From CAXQZM01 sp964228455 (GTDB lineage: Bacteria > Pseudomonadota > Alphaproteobacteria > UBA7985), in NCBI GenBank assembly GCA_964228455.1, contig CAXQZM010000071.1, positions 24,651-88,650 of the forward strand: 64,000 bases of DNA, given 5' to 3'. Positions 1 to 8,756 of the stretch are shown in pieces (position 1 is the first letter of the stretch; every line of letters starts with the position of its first letter). Position numbers and translations under genes: made by a program. The notes beneath the pieces were generated by a model. It was given only the letters and a program-made list of their open reading frames with translations. It was not told where the DNA came from and made no database searches.

Positions 1-854
1 TCCCTTATGTTGTGCGTCTTATTTCTGAAATAACCGAGTCGAACGGCTCTTCATCTATGGCAACTGTATGCGGCTCCTCGCTGGCTCTTATGGACGCCGG
101 TGCGCCATTGAAACGCCCAGTTGCCGGCATTGCAATGGGTCTAATTAAAGAAGGAGATGAGTTTGCCGTTTTATCGGACATCCTTGGAGATGAAGATCAC
201 TTGGGTGACATGGACTTCAAAGTCGCGGGTTCAGCAGAGGGTATAACTGCGTTGCAGATGGATATAAAAATCACATCTATCACACCGGAGATTATGGAAA
301 TCGCCCTGGGTCAAGCTAAAGATGGAAGAATTCACATTCTTGGTGAAATGGAAAAAGCGTTGGGCACAGCTCGAGAAGGCACCTCTGCTCATGCGCCACA
401 GATTGTTACTATCCAGATTAATAAGGATAAAATCCGTGATGTGATTGGTTCAGGGGGCAAGGTGATCCGCGAGATTACAGAAACTACTGGCGCCACTATT
501 GATATCGAAGAAGACGGCACGATCAATATTGCTGCATCGGATGCTGCAAAGATCAGTGCAGCAAAGACTTGGATCGAGGATATCACGGGTGAAGCAGAGG
601 AAGGTAAAATCTATCGCGGGAAGGTAGTAAACACCAAAGACTTCGGCGCTTTTGTAAACTTCATGAAAGGCAAAGATGGCCTGGTGCACATTTCTAATAT
701 GAAAAACGAGCGTGTTGCTAAGACTACAGACGTTGTCAGTGAAGGCGATGAGGTCTACGTTTTGTGTTTGGGTATCGATGATCGCGGTAAAGTCTCTCTT
801 TCCATGAAAGACGTTGATCAAGAGACTGGCGATTTGATTAGTAAAGAAGATTAG
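1..854 (+). CDS. pnp: Polyribonucleotide nucleotidyltransferase, C-terminal part (cut by window edge)
   Basis: This is the C-terminal part of PNPase, the phosphorolytic 3'-5' exoribonuclease of the RNA degradosome. The frame is open from base 3, so the gene starts outside the window. The visible residues begin inside the second RNase PH domain, with the family motif SEITESNGSSSMATVCG. An alpha-helical stretch and a KH domain follow (IRDVIGSGGKVIREI, with the GxxG loop), then an S1 RNA-binding domain (GKVVNTKDFGAFVNF through KVSLSMK). The end is compact, without the long acidic tail of some homologues. A strong terminator follows directly. Identification is secure. Confidence 0.97.
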   Translation, partial: PYVVRLISEITESNGSSSMATVCGSSLALMDAGAPLKRPVAGIAMGLIKEGDEFAVLSDILGDEDHLGDMDFKVAGSAEGITALQMDIKITSITPEIMEIALGQAKDGRIHILGEMEKALGTAREGTSAHAPQIVTIQINKDKIRDVIGSGGKVIREITETTGATIDIEEDGTINIAASDAAKISAAKTWIEDITGEAEEGKIYRGKVVNTKDFGAFVNFMKGKDGLVHISNMKNERVAKTTDVVSEGDEVYVLCLGIDDRGKVSLSMKDVDQETGDLISKED

Positions 855-880
855 TATCGATATCAAAAACTAGAGATTAA

Positions 881-906
881 AAAGGGAGCCCGCGGCTCCC
901 TTTTTT
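881..906 (+). terminator. Rho-independent terminator of pnp
   Basis: A 7-bp GC-rich stem (GGGAGCC/GGCTCCC) with a 3-base loop is preceded by A residues and followed by six T residues. It starts 27 bases after the pnp stop codon, a classic intrinsic terminator. Confidence 0.93.
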
Positions 907-1134
907 ATTGAGCGATGATTGAGGATATGAACTCCCACCTCCTCCGCCATAAACGGCCTGTAATCGACTTTCAGATTGGGCCTAACCTTCAGATAACGCT
1001 CAGTGTTTGAACCTCAGAATTCATTGTGCTGCACTGGGTTACTGACCATTTTGCGCCTTATTGCAGTGAACTACAGCACAGTGCTATCAACAATATCAGA
1101 GTGTTAGATGAATGCTGACGGATGATATGATCCG

Positions 1135-2112
1135 TCAACTAGTTTTGAATTTTCTAAGCCCCGCTGTGAGGGCTTCGAATTCTCTGGGTGCGCTTACTTC
1201 AAAGTGCAATCTTTCCTTAGTAATTGGATGTGTGAAACCTAGCTCAGCTGCATGCAGAGCTTGACCAGGAAGTTGTGACAGAGCTTTTATGGCTTCCTTA
1301 GGAGCATCCGCCGTAAGTCTTTTCTTTGGGGTGCCGTACAGAGGATCACCCAACAAGGGATATCCGCAGTGGTCAAAGTGAACTCGGATTTGGTGGGTTC
1401 TTCCTGTTTCTAGCCGACACTCTAATTGGCAGGCAAATGTTCCGAAGGCCTCAACAAGCTGGAAGTTGGTAACAGCCTCACGGCCGTCATCTCGAACTGT
1501 CATTTTTAGCCGGTCTTTAGGATGTCGACCTATTGGTGCGTCGATGCTGCCGTCTGCAGTGGGAACCAAGCCCCAAACAATCGCGGCGTAGTGTCGGTCT
1601 ATAGTGCGCTTTTGAAACTGTTTTTGTAGTCCTCTGAGTGAGAGTTCATCTTTTGCGATTACAATCAAACCACTAGTGTCCTTGTCTAAGCGATGGACAA
1701 TTCCAGGACGCCGTTCACCACCAATACCTGGAAGTGATGCGCCGCAATGATAGAGCAGTGCGTTGACGAGTGTTCCAGAAAGATTCCCAGTTCCTGGATG
1801 AACTACAAGACCTGCAGGCTTATTTATAATCAGCAAGTGGTTATCCTCAAAATGCACCTCTAGTGGAATGTGCTCTGGTTGCAGGGCTAAATCCGCTACT
1901 TCGGGCTCCTCAAGGGTAATGGCTTGACCCAAACGCACTTTGAGCTTTGGGCTAGTTACTATTTTGTTCTCAAGTCTAACGGCCCCGTCTTCAATTAATG
2001 CTTTAAGACGTGCGCGACTCAAGTGACCAAAAATACTAGCTGCGGCTTTGTCTAGTCGATCATCGGCGTTGGTTTCGTCAATTATTGCTTCATGTTTTTG
2101 CACTTCGGCCAT
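1135..2112 (-). CDS. rluD: Ribosomal large-subunit pseudouridine synthase, RluD type
   Basis: This RluA-family pseudouridine synthase probably modifies helix 69 of 23S rRNA (positions 1911, 1915 and 1917 in E. coli RluD). The 325-residue protein has an N-terminal S4 RNA-binding domain (about 18-65). The catalytic domain carries the motif HRLDKDTSG at 140-148, in which Asp143 is the catalytic residue. A later GRTHQIRVH motif is also typical. The length matches RluD. The start lies 11 bases from that of a divergent small membrane-protein gene, so the two must share a very compact control region. Site specificity is inferred from the family only. Confidence 0.92.
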   Translation of the reverse strand: MAEVQKHEAIIDETNADDRLDKAAASIFGHLSRARLKALIEDGAVRLENKIVTSPKLKVRLGQAITLEEPEVADLALQPEHIPLEVHFEDNHLLIINKPAGLVVHPGTGNLSGTLVNALLYHCGASLPGIGGERRPGIVHRLDKDTSGLIVIAKDELSLRGLQKQFQKRTIDRHYAAIVWGLVPTADGSIDAPIGRHPKDRLKMTVRDDGREAVTNFQLVEAFGTFACQLECRLETGRTHQIRVHFDHCGYPLLGDPLYGTPKKRLTADAPKEAIKALSQLPGQALHAAELGFTHPITKERLHFEVSAPREFEALTAGLRKFKTS

Positions 2113-2123
2113 ATGGACCCCCT

Positions 2124-2435
2124 ATGACGGAACCCCGCACGAACCTCAATCGCATCTTAATTGCAGCAATAACTTTAATGACCATAGCTATTTTTGGGCT
2201 GGGCGCTGCGATAGTTTGGAGACTATTTTTGTCAGGGGATAGTGGGAAGGTGGTTTTGTCCGACACGCAACGGATAGATATTGGCACAGCAGCGATTGAG
2301 TATCGCGTTTCAGAGGGTTGTAAGGACGAAATAATTGTTGAGGAGGGAGCTATTGAGCTCCGCTTGTTTGGGACTGGCTGCGCTGGACTTCAGATCATAG
2401 AACTGACAGGTAATGTTAGTTTGATTAGGGAGTAG
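2124..2435 (+). CDS. Small single-pass membrane protein (DUF6476-like)
   Basis: The protein has about 103 residues. One hydrophobic helix near the N-terminus (ILIAAITLMTIAIFGLGAAIVW) is followed by a small extracytoplasmic domain with two cysteines (in SEGCKDE and GTGCAGL). The start at 2124 is preferred over an upstream start at 2085, because the upstream version would run into the divergent rluD gene and adds residues that look unlike a membrane-protein N-terminus. Proteins of this build, placed next to rluD, are common in alphaproteobacteria (DUF6476 as I recall), but no function is known to me. It is followed 3 bases later by ltaE, so the two are probably cotranscribed. Confidence 0.7.
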   Translation: MTEPRTNLNRILIAAITLMTIAIFGLGAAIVWRLFLSGDSGKVVLSDTQRIDIGTAAIEYRVSEGCKDEIIVEEGAIELRLFGTGCAGLQIIELTGNVSLIRE

Positions 2436-2438
2436 TTA

Positions 2439-3461
2439 ATGTATTTTGCTTCTGACAATACAGCTGGCGCTCATCCGGATGTTCTGAAAGCTCTGGTTAA
2501 GGTAAATTCAGGCTTCGTTGGCGCATACGGAGACGACCCAATAACGGCGGCACTCCAAGATCGATTGCGAGCCATATTCGAGCATGATGAGCTAATAGCC
2601 TTTCCAATCGCAACCGGATCCTCTGGAAACGCGCTTGCGTTGGCGACAATGACCCCTGGATGGGGAGCAGTATACTGCCACGGCGAGGCCCACATCAACG
2701 TTGACGAATGCGGCGCTCCCGAAGTAGCAAATCCTGGAAGCAAGTTGGTGCCACTCGATGGGGTCAATGGGAAATTTACAGCTGATTCCGTTATGAGTTC
2801 AATGCGGGGCAGAGATTTTGTACACGCGGTTCAGCCATCAACTATATCAGTTACCAATCTCACCGAGGTTGGCAGTGCGTATACTGTCGAGGAATTGCAA
2901 GATCTTGGCGAATTTTGCCGAAAAGAAAAGCTATCATTTCACATGGACGGGGCACGTTTTGCAAATGCCTTGGTTTCAACCAATGCAAGCCCGGCTGACT
3001 TAACGTGGAGAGCGGGAGTTGATGTTTTGACATTTGGGGCAACCAAAAATGGCTGCATGGCCGCTGAGGCGGTTATATTCTTCGACCCTGATAGAGCTCA
3101 GGAGTTTGCATTTCGACGTAAGCGAGCAGGTCATTTATTTTCTAAAATGAGATTTTTAAGCGGGCAATTAATAGGATACATTGAAAATGATCTATGGCTC
3201 CAAACGGCGCGTCATGCGAATGCTATGGCTGCAAAACTTGCGCGCGGGCTTGTTGCAGCAGGGTATCGCCCATATTTTCCCGTCGAGGGAAATATGGTTT
3301 TTGCACCTATTCCAGAAGTTGTGCAGAAAAAACTCAAGGACCATGGAGCACTGTTCTATCCTGGTCGCTTAGGCGGAACAGATGGAACCGATGTTCGGCT
3401 TTTGTGTTCTTGGTCAACAACACAGGCGGAAGTCGACAAGTTTGTAGGGCTTTTAGGTTAG
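2439..3461 (+). CDS. ltaE: Low-specificity L-threonine aldolase
   Basis: This is a PLP-dependent beta-eliminating lyase/threonine aldolase that would cleave L-threonine or L-allo-threonine to glycine and acetaldehyde in the cytosol. The opening residues MYFASDNTAGAHP are typical of the family. The PLP lysine lies in FGATKNG near residue 202, and the PLP-contacting FHMDGARFANAL motif is present. The length of 340 residues is normal. The 3' end overlaps the convergent amidohydrolase gene by 9 bases. Homologues acting on other beta-hydroxy amino acids are hard to separate by sequence. Confidence 0.9.
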   Translation: MYFASDNTAGAHPDVLKALVKVNSGFVGAYGDDPITAALQDRLRAIFEHDELIAFPIATGSSGNALALATMTPGWGAVYCHGEAHINVDECGAPEVANPGSKLVPLDGVNGKFTADSVMSSMRGRDFVHAVQPSTISVTNLTEVGSAYTVEELQDLGEFCRKEKLSFHMDGARFANALVSTNASPADLTWRAGVDVLTFGATKNGCMAAEAVIFFDPDRAQEFAFRRKRAGHLFSKMRFLSGQLIGYIENDLWLQTARHANAMAAKLARGLVAAGYRPYFPVEGNMVFAPIPEVVQKKLKDHGALFYPGRLGGTDGTDVRLLCSWSTTQAEVDKFVGLLG

Positions 3462-4613
3462 GCGAGCTTCTACAAGCTTAGCCCAATAAGCAACACCGTA
3501 TGGAATAGCTTTATCATTAAAGTCGTATTCAGGGTGATGTAGGCCTGCTGTGTCTCCGTTACCCATGAAGATGTAGGCCCCTGGCTTTTCTTCTAGCATG
3601 TAGGCAAAGTCTTCTCCGCCCATTAAGGGCTCACAGGATCTCTCCACCTGTTGTTCACCAACAACTGTCGCCGCAACATCCGCAGCAATTTTTGTTTCGG
3701 TTGAGTGATTAACGGTTACTGGATAATTACGAGTAAAGGCTACAGTCGCCTTGCCTCCATATGTGCTAGCAACACCCCGGGCAATTTCACCAAGCCGAGT
3801 CTCCATCTGATCTCTAACGTTTGGATCTAATGTTCTCACTGTTCCGCTGATTATGGCGCTATCAGGAATGACGTTGTTAGCCGTTCCAGCATGAAATTGT
3901 GTCACAGAGAGGACCGCTTGAGCTAGTGGGTCTAGCTCTCGACTGACTAATCCTTGTAGCGCCTGTATCATTAGGCTGCCCATATAGATTGGGTCAGCAG
4001 ATTGGTGAGGTAGTGCTGCATGCCCTCCTCTGCCGTTTATCTCGATATTGAAGTTATCTGGGCTACCCATGATGCCACCTGGCCGGATAGAAAATTGTCC
4101 CACAGGAAGGCCCGGGAGATTATGCATTCCATAGACTTCATCGCACGGAAATTTTTCAAACAAACCATCCTTGATCATAGCTTTAGCTCCTGCACCACCC
4201 TCCTCAGCAGGTTGAAATATGAGGTAGACGGTTCCATCAAAATTTCGAGTGTCAGTAAGATGTTTGGCAGCACCTAGTAACATGGCTGTATGTCCATCAT
4301 GTCCGCAAGCATGCATTCGACCAGGGTGCTGAGATTTGTAATTGTGTTCCCGTGACTCTGAGATGGGCAAGCCGTCCATATCAGCTCGTAGACCGATTGA
4401 TTTTTCTCCAGGGGTTTTCCCTTTTATAACTGCGACGACCCCAGTCTTTCCAAGACCTTCATGGATTTCATCTACCCCGATATCGCGAAGCGTCTTAGAA
4501 ACAAACGCGCTAGTTTTAGTTTCTTCATAACAAAGCTCTGGGATCTGGTGCAGCTGCTGCCGCCAACCGGAGACGATAGGGTGATCTGCTTGGATTGAAT
4601 TAGACAACGTCAT
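3453..4613 (-). CDS. M20D-family amidohydrolase (hippurate/N-acyl amino acid hydrolase-like)
   Basis: This zinc-dependent M20D aminoacylase/amidohydrolase probably releases an amino acid from an N-acyl or amide derivative. The metal-binding motif HACGHDGH lies at 101-108. The acidic pair is in FQPAEEGG, and GGEDFAY and the C-terminal HHPEYDFND complete the site. The length of 386 residues is normal and no signal peptide is seen, so it should act in the cytoplasm. It is divergent from the RidA-like gene with 48 bases between them. Together with ltaE and the HTH-cupin regulator it suggests a small amino-acid scavenging group. The substrate cannot be read from the sequence. Confidence 0.88.
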   Translation of the reverse strand: MTLSNSIQADHPIVSGWRQQLHQIPELCYEETKTSAFVSKTLRDIGVDEIHEGLGKTGVVAVIKGKTPGEKSIGLRADMDGLPISESREHNYKSQHPGRMHACGHDGHTAMLLGAAKHLTDTRNFDGTVYLIFQPAEEGGAGAKAMIKDGLFEKFPCDEVYGMHNLPGLPVGQFSIRPGGIMGSPDNFNIEINGRGGHAALPHQSADPIYMGSLMIQALQGLVSRELDPLAQAVLSVTQFHAGTANNVIPDSAIISGTVRTLDPNVRDQMETRLGEIARGVASTYGGKATVAFTRNYPVTVNHSTETKIAADVAATVVGEQQVERSCEPLMGGEDFAYMLEEKPGAYIFMGNGDTAGLHHPEYDFNDKAIPYGVAYWAKLVEARLT

Positions 4614-4661
4614 ATCACCCAGATAAAGCGATTTAGACAGATTGTCAGCAGGATTTAAATA

Positions 4662-5024
4662 ATGATTGAACGAATTTCTTCAGGAGGACTTTTTGAAAAG
4701 AAGGTTGGGTATTGTCGAGCGGTTGTAGCTGGAGGGTTTGTTTATGTATCGGGCACTGTTGCGGGCCCTGAAGTGCCAAATAGCGTCTTAGGTCAGTGTG
4801 AATCTGTCTTATCAAACATAGATCAGGCCCTAAGGAGGGCTGGGAGCAGCTTTGAGAAAACGGTTAAAGTGACTTACTATTTGCCTAAAGCGTCTGATTT
4901 TGAGGTGTGCTGGCCAATTCTGCAGAAAACATTCGGGGATAACCCTCCTGCTGCGACAATGATTGTGTGTGGGCTAATAGATCCAAAATATAAAATCGAG
5001 ATTGAGCTTACAGCTATCTTGTGA
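4662..5024 (+). CDS. RidA/YjgF-family protein lacking the usual active-site arginine
   Basis: This is a compact 120-residue member of the RidA (enamine/imine deaminase) fold, with the conserved stretches GGFVYVSGTVAG and KIEIELTAI. RidA proper uses an arginine (Arg105 in E. coli) near the C-terminus to bind the imino acid carboxylate. Counting back from KIEIE, the equivalent position here is Ala99, in NPPAATMIV. This places it in one of the Rid subfamilies without that arginine, and imine deaminase activity is doubtful. AGGA lies 9 bases before the ATG. Its neighbours are an amidohydrolase and an HTH-cupin regulator. Confidence 0.85.
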   Translation: MIERISSGGLFEKKVGYCRAVVAGGFVYVSGTVAGPEVPNSVLGQCESVLSNIDQALRRAGSSFEKTVKVTYYLPKASDFEVCWPILQKTFGDNPPAATMIVCGLIDPKYKIEIELTAIL

Positions 5025-5056
5025 GGGCTATTTGTACGGCTTTCTTAACTAGACTC

Positions 5057-5650
5057 TTATTTGAGCACTGCGCCTTTCATTAGCAGAACCATGTTAGCAT
5101 GACTTGGCTCTTCTCCAAGGCTCTCAATCTTGTGGGGTAGATCACACCGATATCGTAAGGTATCGCCGCCAACCCCTGTAAAGCTTTCTTCACCGCTCGT
5201 GACGCGCAGTTTGCCTTTATAAATTGTCAGGTTTTCTACTGAGCCTGGGGCATGAGGTTCTGAATCCAAAATACCTCCGGGCTGAGCCTCAATTTCGTAC
5301 ACTTGAACCCAATCTACAACATTGGACCAGCCGGTTATACGAAGGCAAAACTTTCCGTCTTCTGAGTTTAGCACAGGGATCTGTGCTCCAGTCGCTTTCT
5401 CGATAAGCGCAGGGCGTTCTTCTGATCGAAGAACTTCTTCTATGGACGTGTCGAGTGCCTGGCTTAAACGCCAAATTGTACCCAATGTTGGATTGGTTTC
5501 ATTCCGCTCAATTTGGGAAATAATCGATTTTGCGACACCTGATTTTTCAGCCAGTTGCCCTAGCGTGAGGTCGTACGATTGGCGCAGGCGCATGATAGTT
5601 TTACCCAGTTCAGGTGAAAAATCTGCTGCAGTATCTTTTTTTGTAGCCAT
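5057..5650 (-). CDS. XRE-type helix-turn-helix regulator with C-terminal cupin
   Basis: The 197-residue protein has an N-terminal XRE helix-turn-helix (about 14-68; LTLGQLAEKSGVAKSIISQI covers the recognition region). A C-terminal cupin domain (about 105-195) includes the stretches HAPGSVENLTIYKGKL and LPHKIESLG. This architecture is that of PuuR/SutR-like regulators, which sense a small molecule through the cupin. It is convergent with the RidA-like gene and divergent from mnmC, with start codons that overlap on opposite strands. A role in controlling the neighbouring amidohydrolase and RidA-like genes is inference. Confidence 0.87.
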   Translation of the reverse strand: MATKKDTAADFSPELGKTIMRLRQSYDLTLGQLAEKSGVAKSIISQIERNETNPTLGTIWRLSQALDTSIEEVLRSEERPALIEKATGAQIPVLNSEDGKFCLRITGWSNVVDWVQVYEIEAQPGGILDSEPHAPGSVENLTIYKGKLRVTSGEESFTGVGGDTLRYRCDLPHKIESLGEEPSHANMVLLMKGAVLK

Positions 5651-5690
5651 GGGGTTAGGCTTTAGGCTTGGTCACGCTAGGTATCAAGAA

Positions 5691-7376
5691 ATGAAGCTAA
5701 CTCATCCAGAAATCATTTGGCGCGGGGTAACTCCCGTGGCCGCCTCTTATGGAGACATCTATTATTCGCCTGAAGATGCGTTGGGTGAGGTGCGACACAA
5801 TTTTGTGTCGCTTGTTCAGCCTTTTTTTGGACAGCAGGAAACGCTTTTAATTGGCGAGACAGGTTTTGGTACTGGCCTAAACTTCCTTGCGACTTGGAAT
5901 GATTGGAAAATCAACAAGCGGCCAGGCGATCGGTTAATTTTTCTATCGACTGAAGCGCACCCCCTTAGAGAGGCGGACGCAAGAAAAGCCCTTAAGCCTT
6001 TTTCGGAATTACAGCCAATACAAGAAGAGCTTTTGATAAATTGGCCAGTCGGCATACCAGGGCCACATCGCAGGTTTTTTGATGGAGGTGATGTAGAGCT
6101 TTGGGTTTTGCAGGGTGACGCGAAACAAGAGTTGCAGCGCCAAAGCTTTCAAGCAGATGCTTGGTATTTTGATGGTTTCAATCCATCTGAAAATCCCGAA
6201 ATTTGGTCATGTGAGGTCCTTGAGGAGTGCGCTCGATTGATGCGGCCTGGATCGGTTGCTGGCACATTTACCGTTGCGAGTTCTGTCAGGGCTAATTTAG
6301 CACGTGCAGGGCTTCAATTTGAGAAATCTCCCGGATTCGGGAGGAAGCGCGATTGCTTGAAAATTTGGAAGCCAGGAAAAGCAACTGATCACGTCCCATG
6401 TAAAAAACCGCCTATAAAAATTGTTGGTGATGGCATTGCGGGGGCGAGCTTGCTCTGGGCAGCTAAAGCAAGAGGTTTGGATGCTGTTCAAAGGGGCGGA
6501 CACCATCCACATCGAGCTAGCGGCAATCCGGCAGCTCTGGTTAATTTTAAACCAACGAGGGCGCCTAATGTTCCAAGCAACAGGCTTTTGTCTGCAAGCT
6601 TGGCACATGTTCAGCCAATTTATAAAGATCTGTGGCTGCCAGGGCGAGGCACCTTGAAGCCGGCTACATCCCTTGAACAGAAGGTTGAATTTCAGAATTG
6701 CCTGAGCGCCATGGGCTGGACTGACACAGCTTTGAAATGGTCATCAAATGACCTGGGATTGTTTAGCCCTGTAGCAGGATATGTGTCGCCTCGCGCCGTG
6801 CTAGAGTATTTAACAGCAGGTGCGCAAAGTGTGCCTGAAGACATTAATTTTGAAGTAGTAATTGCCAAAGGATTTGGGACGGTGGAGGAGGCCCCCACTA
6901 TCAATTCAGCACTCCGTCGGAACCTCGGTCAAGTAGATGTTTTTGGAGCTGAAGGCAGCCCAAACTTGCGATATCCTGTTACGTTTGGTGGATATGTGAC
7001 ACCCCAGTTTGGCGGCCAAGTCCTTGCGGGATCAACCTATGATCGTTACCCGGATTGGGATGCCCCTAATCTGATAACGCCACAGGAATCTGCAACCCAA
7101 GAAATAATATCTAAGGCAGCCAGTTCGGGCTTTAATCTTCCTCAAACATCCTTGAATTCTTTTGTATCAGCCCGAGCATTTGGTCGAGATCATAGACCTA
7201 TTGTTGGTAATACACCTGATGGGGTTTATGTGCTGACAGGTTTAGGATCCCGTGGATTTTTGACAGCGCCATTGCTTGCAGAAGTGCTTTTAGACGAAAT
7301 CGAGGGGCGTAATTTAACTGGGCTGCCATCTTATGACTTTGCGGCTTGCGTGCATCCGTCTAGGTTTTCAATATGA
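5691..7376 (+). CDS. mnmC: Bifunctional tRNA (mnm5s2U34) biosynthesis enzyme MnmC
   Basis: MnmC completes the mnm5s2U modification at the tRNA wobble position. Its FAD domain removes carboxymethyl from cmnm5U and its SAM domain methylates the resulting nm5U. The N-terminal methyltransferase half shows GETGFGTGLNFL at about 55-66 and WYFDGFNPSENPE near 150. The C-terminal oxidoreductase half starts with the FAD fingerprint VGDGIAGAS near 244, followed by HRASGNPAALV. The open frame runs about 370 bases further upstream, antisense to the regulator gene. I place the start at 5691 because MKLTHPEIIWRG matches the family N-terminus. The ATG at 5649 is the alternative. The length is 561 residues, shorter than the 668 of E. 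coli. Confidence 0.9.
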   Translation: MKLTHPEIIWRGVTPVAASYGDIYYSPEDALGEVRHNFVSLVQPFFGQQETLLIGETGFGTGLNFLATWNDWKINKRPGDRLIFLSTEAHPLREADARKALKPFSELQPIQEELLINWPVGIPGPHRRFFDGGDVELWVLQGDAKQELQRQSFQADAWYFDGFNPSENPEIWSCEVLEECARLMRPGSVAGTFTVASSVRANLARAGLQFEKSPGFGRKRDCLKIWKPGKATDHVPCKKPPIKIVGDGIAGASLLWAAKARGLDAVQRGGHHPHRASGNPAALVNFKPTRAPNVPSNRLLSASLAHVQPIYKDLWLPGRGTLKPATSLEQKVEFQNCLSAMGWTDTALKWSSNDLGLFSPVAGYVSPRAVLEYLTAGAQSVPEDINFEVVIAKGFGTVEEAPTINSALRRNLGQVDVFGAEGSPNLRYPVTFGGYVTPQFGGQVLAGSTYDRYPDWDAPNLITPQESATQEIISKAASSGFNLPQTSLNSFVSARAFGRDHRPIVGNTPDGVYVLTGLGSRGFLTAPLLAEVLLDEIEGRNLTGLPSYDFAACVHPSRFSI

Positions 7377-7942
7377 AACAAGAGCATCGTCTTCTCGCCC
7401 TTGCAGCGCATACTCGCAAATGGTCACCAAGAATTAACCTGGTTTCAAAGTCTTCTTTAGTGGAAATTGAAAACCGACATATAAAGGACAGCACTCAGCT
7501 CGCGAGCTTTATACCCAACAAAAAGTCACGCATTATAGATCTAGGATGTGGCGGTGGGTTTCCTGGATTAGCACTTGCTTGTTTGGGCTATGAAAATTTG
7601 ACACTGGTAGACTCGGATGCCCGAAAGATTAGTGCATGCAGAGCGTTTTTGCGCGAACAGGCTCTCTCAGTAAACTTAGTTAACAGTCGTATAGATGAGC
7701 TTCAGGTTATGAACTTTGAAATTGTTACCGCGCGTGCGTTAGCAAGTCTGGATCAACTGCTTCAGTGGGCGGTTAATCTTTTGTCAACGAACGGCAGGTG
7801 TCTTTTTCTAAAAGGTGCGCGTGTTGATGAAGAAATTGATTCAGCGCTTAAAATAGCAGAATTTACATTCACCAAGCATCCTAGTCTTTCGTCCCCCGAT
7901 GGCTGCGTGCTAGAGATCTGCAATGTTCGGATTCGGAGTTAA
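7373..7942 (+). CDS. rsmG: 16S rRNA (guanine-527-N7) methyltransferase
   Basis: RsmG (GidB) methylates G527 of 16S rRNA with SAM. The 189-residue protein has the SAM-binding motif IIDLGCGGGFPGLALA at about 54-69 and the downstream RALASLDQLLQW stretch typical of the family. The ATG overlaps the mnmC stop (ATGA), so translation is coupled. In most alphaproteobacteria mnmG (gidA) sits upstream. Here another wobble-uridine enzyme, mnmC, takes that place while parA-parB follow as usual. Confidence 0.94.
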   Translation: MKQEHRLLALAAHTRKWSPRINLVSKSSLVEIENRHIKDSTQLASFIPNKKSRIIDLGCGGGFPGLALACLGYENLTLVDSDARKISACRAFLREQALSVNLVNSRIDELQVMNFEIVTARALASLDQLLQWAVNLLSTNGRCLFLKGARVDEEIDSALKIAEFTFTKHPSLSSPDGCVLEICNVRIRS

Positions 7943-8756
7943 ATCACATGACACAGCAAAAGCTGCGCGCATCATTGCAGTTGCAAATCAAAAGGGTGGA
8001 GTGGGGAAAACGACAACCACATGCAATCTCGCAGCGGCCTTAACATCATTAGGTCTGAAAGTTCTTTTAATTGATGCGGATCCACAGGGGAATGCCTCAA
8101 CAGGGTTTGGTATCCATGATCGAACACAAAATTTATACCATGTTCTTGTTGGAGGGCGACCAGCAAAAAAAGCTGCAAAACCTACAGCATTAAAGGGGCT
8201 GGATCTGATACCTGCGACAGTGGATCTAGCTGGCGCTGAGTTAGAGCTGGTTGATCAGGATAGTTGGAAAACTGTCTTGGCTAAAGCATTATCCCCAGTA
8301 TCGGAAAGTTATGACTTCATACTTATTGATTGTCCGCCTGCATTAGGGCCACTTACGGTTAACGCACTTGGCGCTGCTTCGTCAGTAATAGTTCCCTTAC
8401 AGGCTGAATTTTACGCGCTGGAAGGGCTCTCACACTTAGTTCGAACAATCGATCGATTACGAAAGACGCTGAATCCCAAGCTTGCTTTGGGTGGTATTGT
8501 TCTTACCATGGTCGATGGCCGGAACCGATTATCCGTCCAGGTGGATGCTGATGTTCGCGCTCATTTCGGAGACAAGGTTTTTTCTACCACAATTCCTCGA
8601 AATGTTAGAGTATCTGAAGCACCATCTCATGGACTACCAGTCATGGCCTATGATCCTCGCTCTGCTGGTGCGCGCGCATACATGGAGCTTGCTCTCGAAC
8701 TTCTGCGCCGTAATGGTTTAGCACCACAAGCAAAGAAAACGAGAGCAGCAGCATGA
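7923..8756 (+). CDS. parA: Chromosome partitioning ATPase ParA (Soj)
   Basis: This is a Walker-type ParA ATPase that moves ParB-parS complexes and the chromosome origin. The deviant Walker A motif KGGVGKT(T) lies at about 24-31, Walker A' follows as LIDADPQGNAS, and ILIDCPPALG is the Walker B region. The 277-residue length is normal. The gene overlaps rsmG by 20 bases and parB by 4, giving one operon mnmC-rsmG-parA-parB. Its presence suggests the chromosomal origin may be in the wider neighbourhood, although I see no origin in the window. Confidence 0.96.
   Translation: MFGFGVKSHDTAKAARIIAVANQKGGVGKTTTTCNLAAALTSLGLKVLLIDADPQGNASTGFGIHDRTQNLYHVLVGGRPAKKAAKPTALKGLDLIPATVDLAGAELELVDQDSWKTVLAKALSPVSESYDFILIDCPPALGPLTVNALGAASSVIVPLQAEFYALEGLSHLVRTIDRLRKTLNPKLALGGIVLTMVDGRNRLSVQVDADVRAHFGDKVFSTTIPRNVRVSEAPSHGLPVMAYDPRSAGARAYMELALELLRRNGLAPQAKKTRAAA

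Noticed and set aside
450..866. 138-codon open frame antisense to pnp
   Set aside because: It is antisense to the KH and S1 domains of PNPase, has no recognisable domain, and its start overlaps the pnp end. It is a shadow frame.
907..1134. Small gene or RNA between pnp and rluD
   Set aside because: About 230 bases with no convincing frame, tRNA-like fold or further terminator.
5322..5690. Long in-frame extension of mnmC antisense to the regulator gene
   Set aside because: The added residues do not resemble MnmC. The reverse strand there encodes a clear XRE-cupin protein, and family N-termini begin near 5691.
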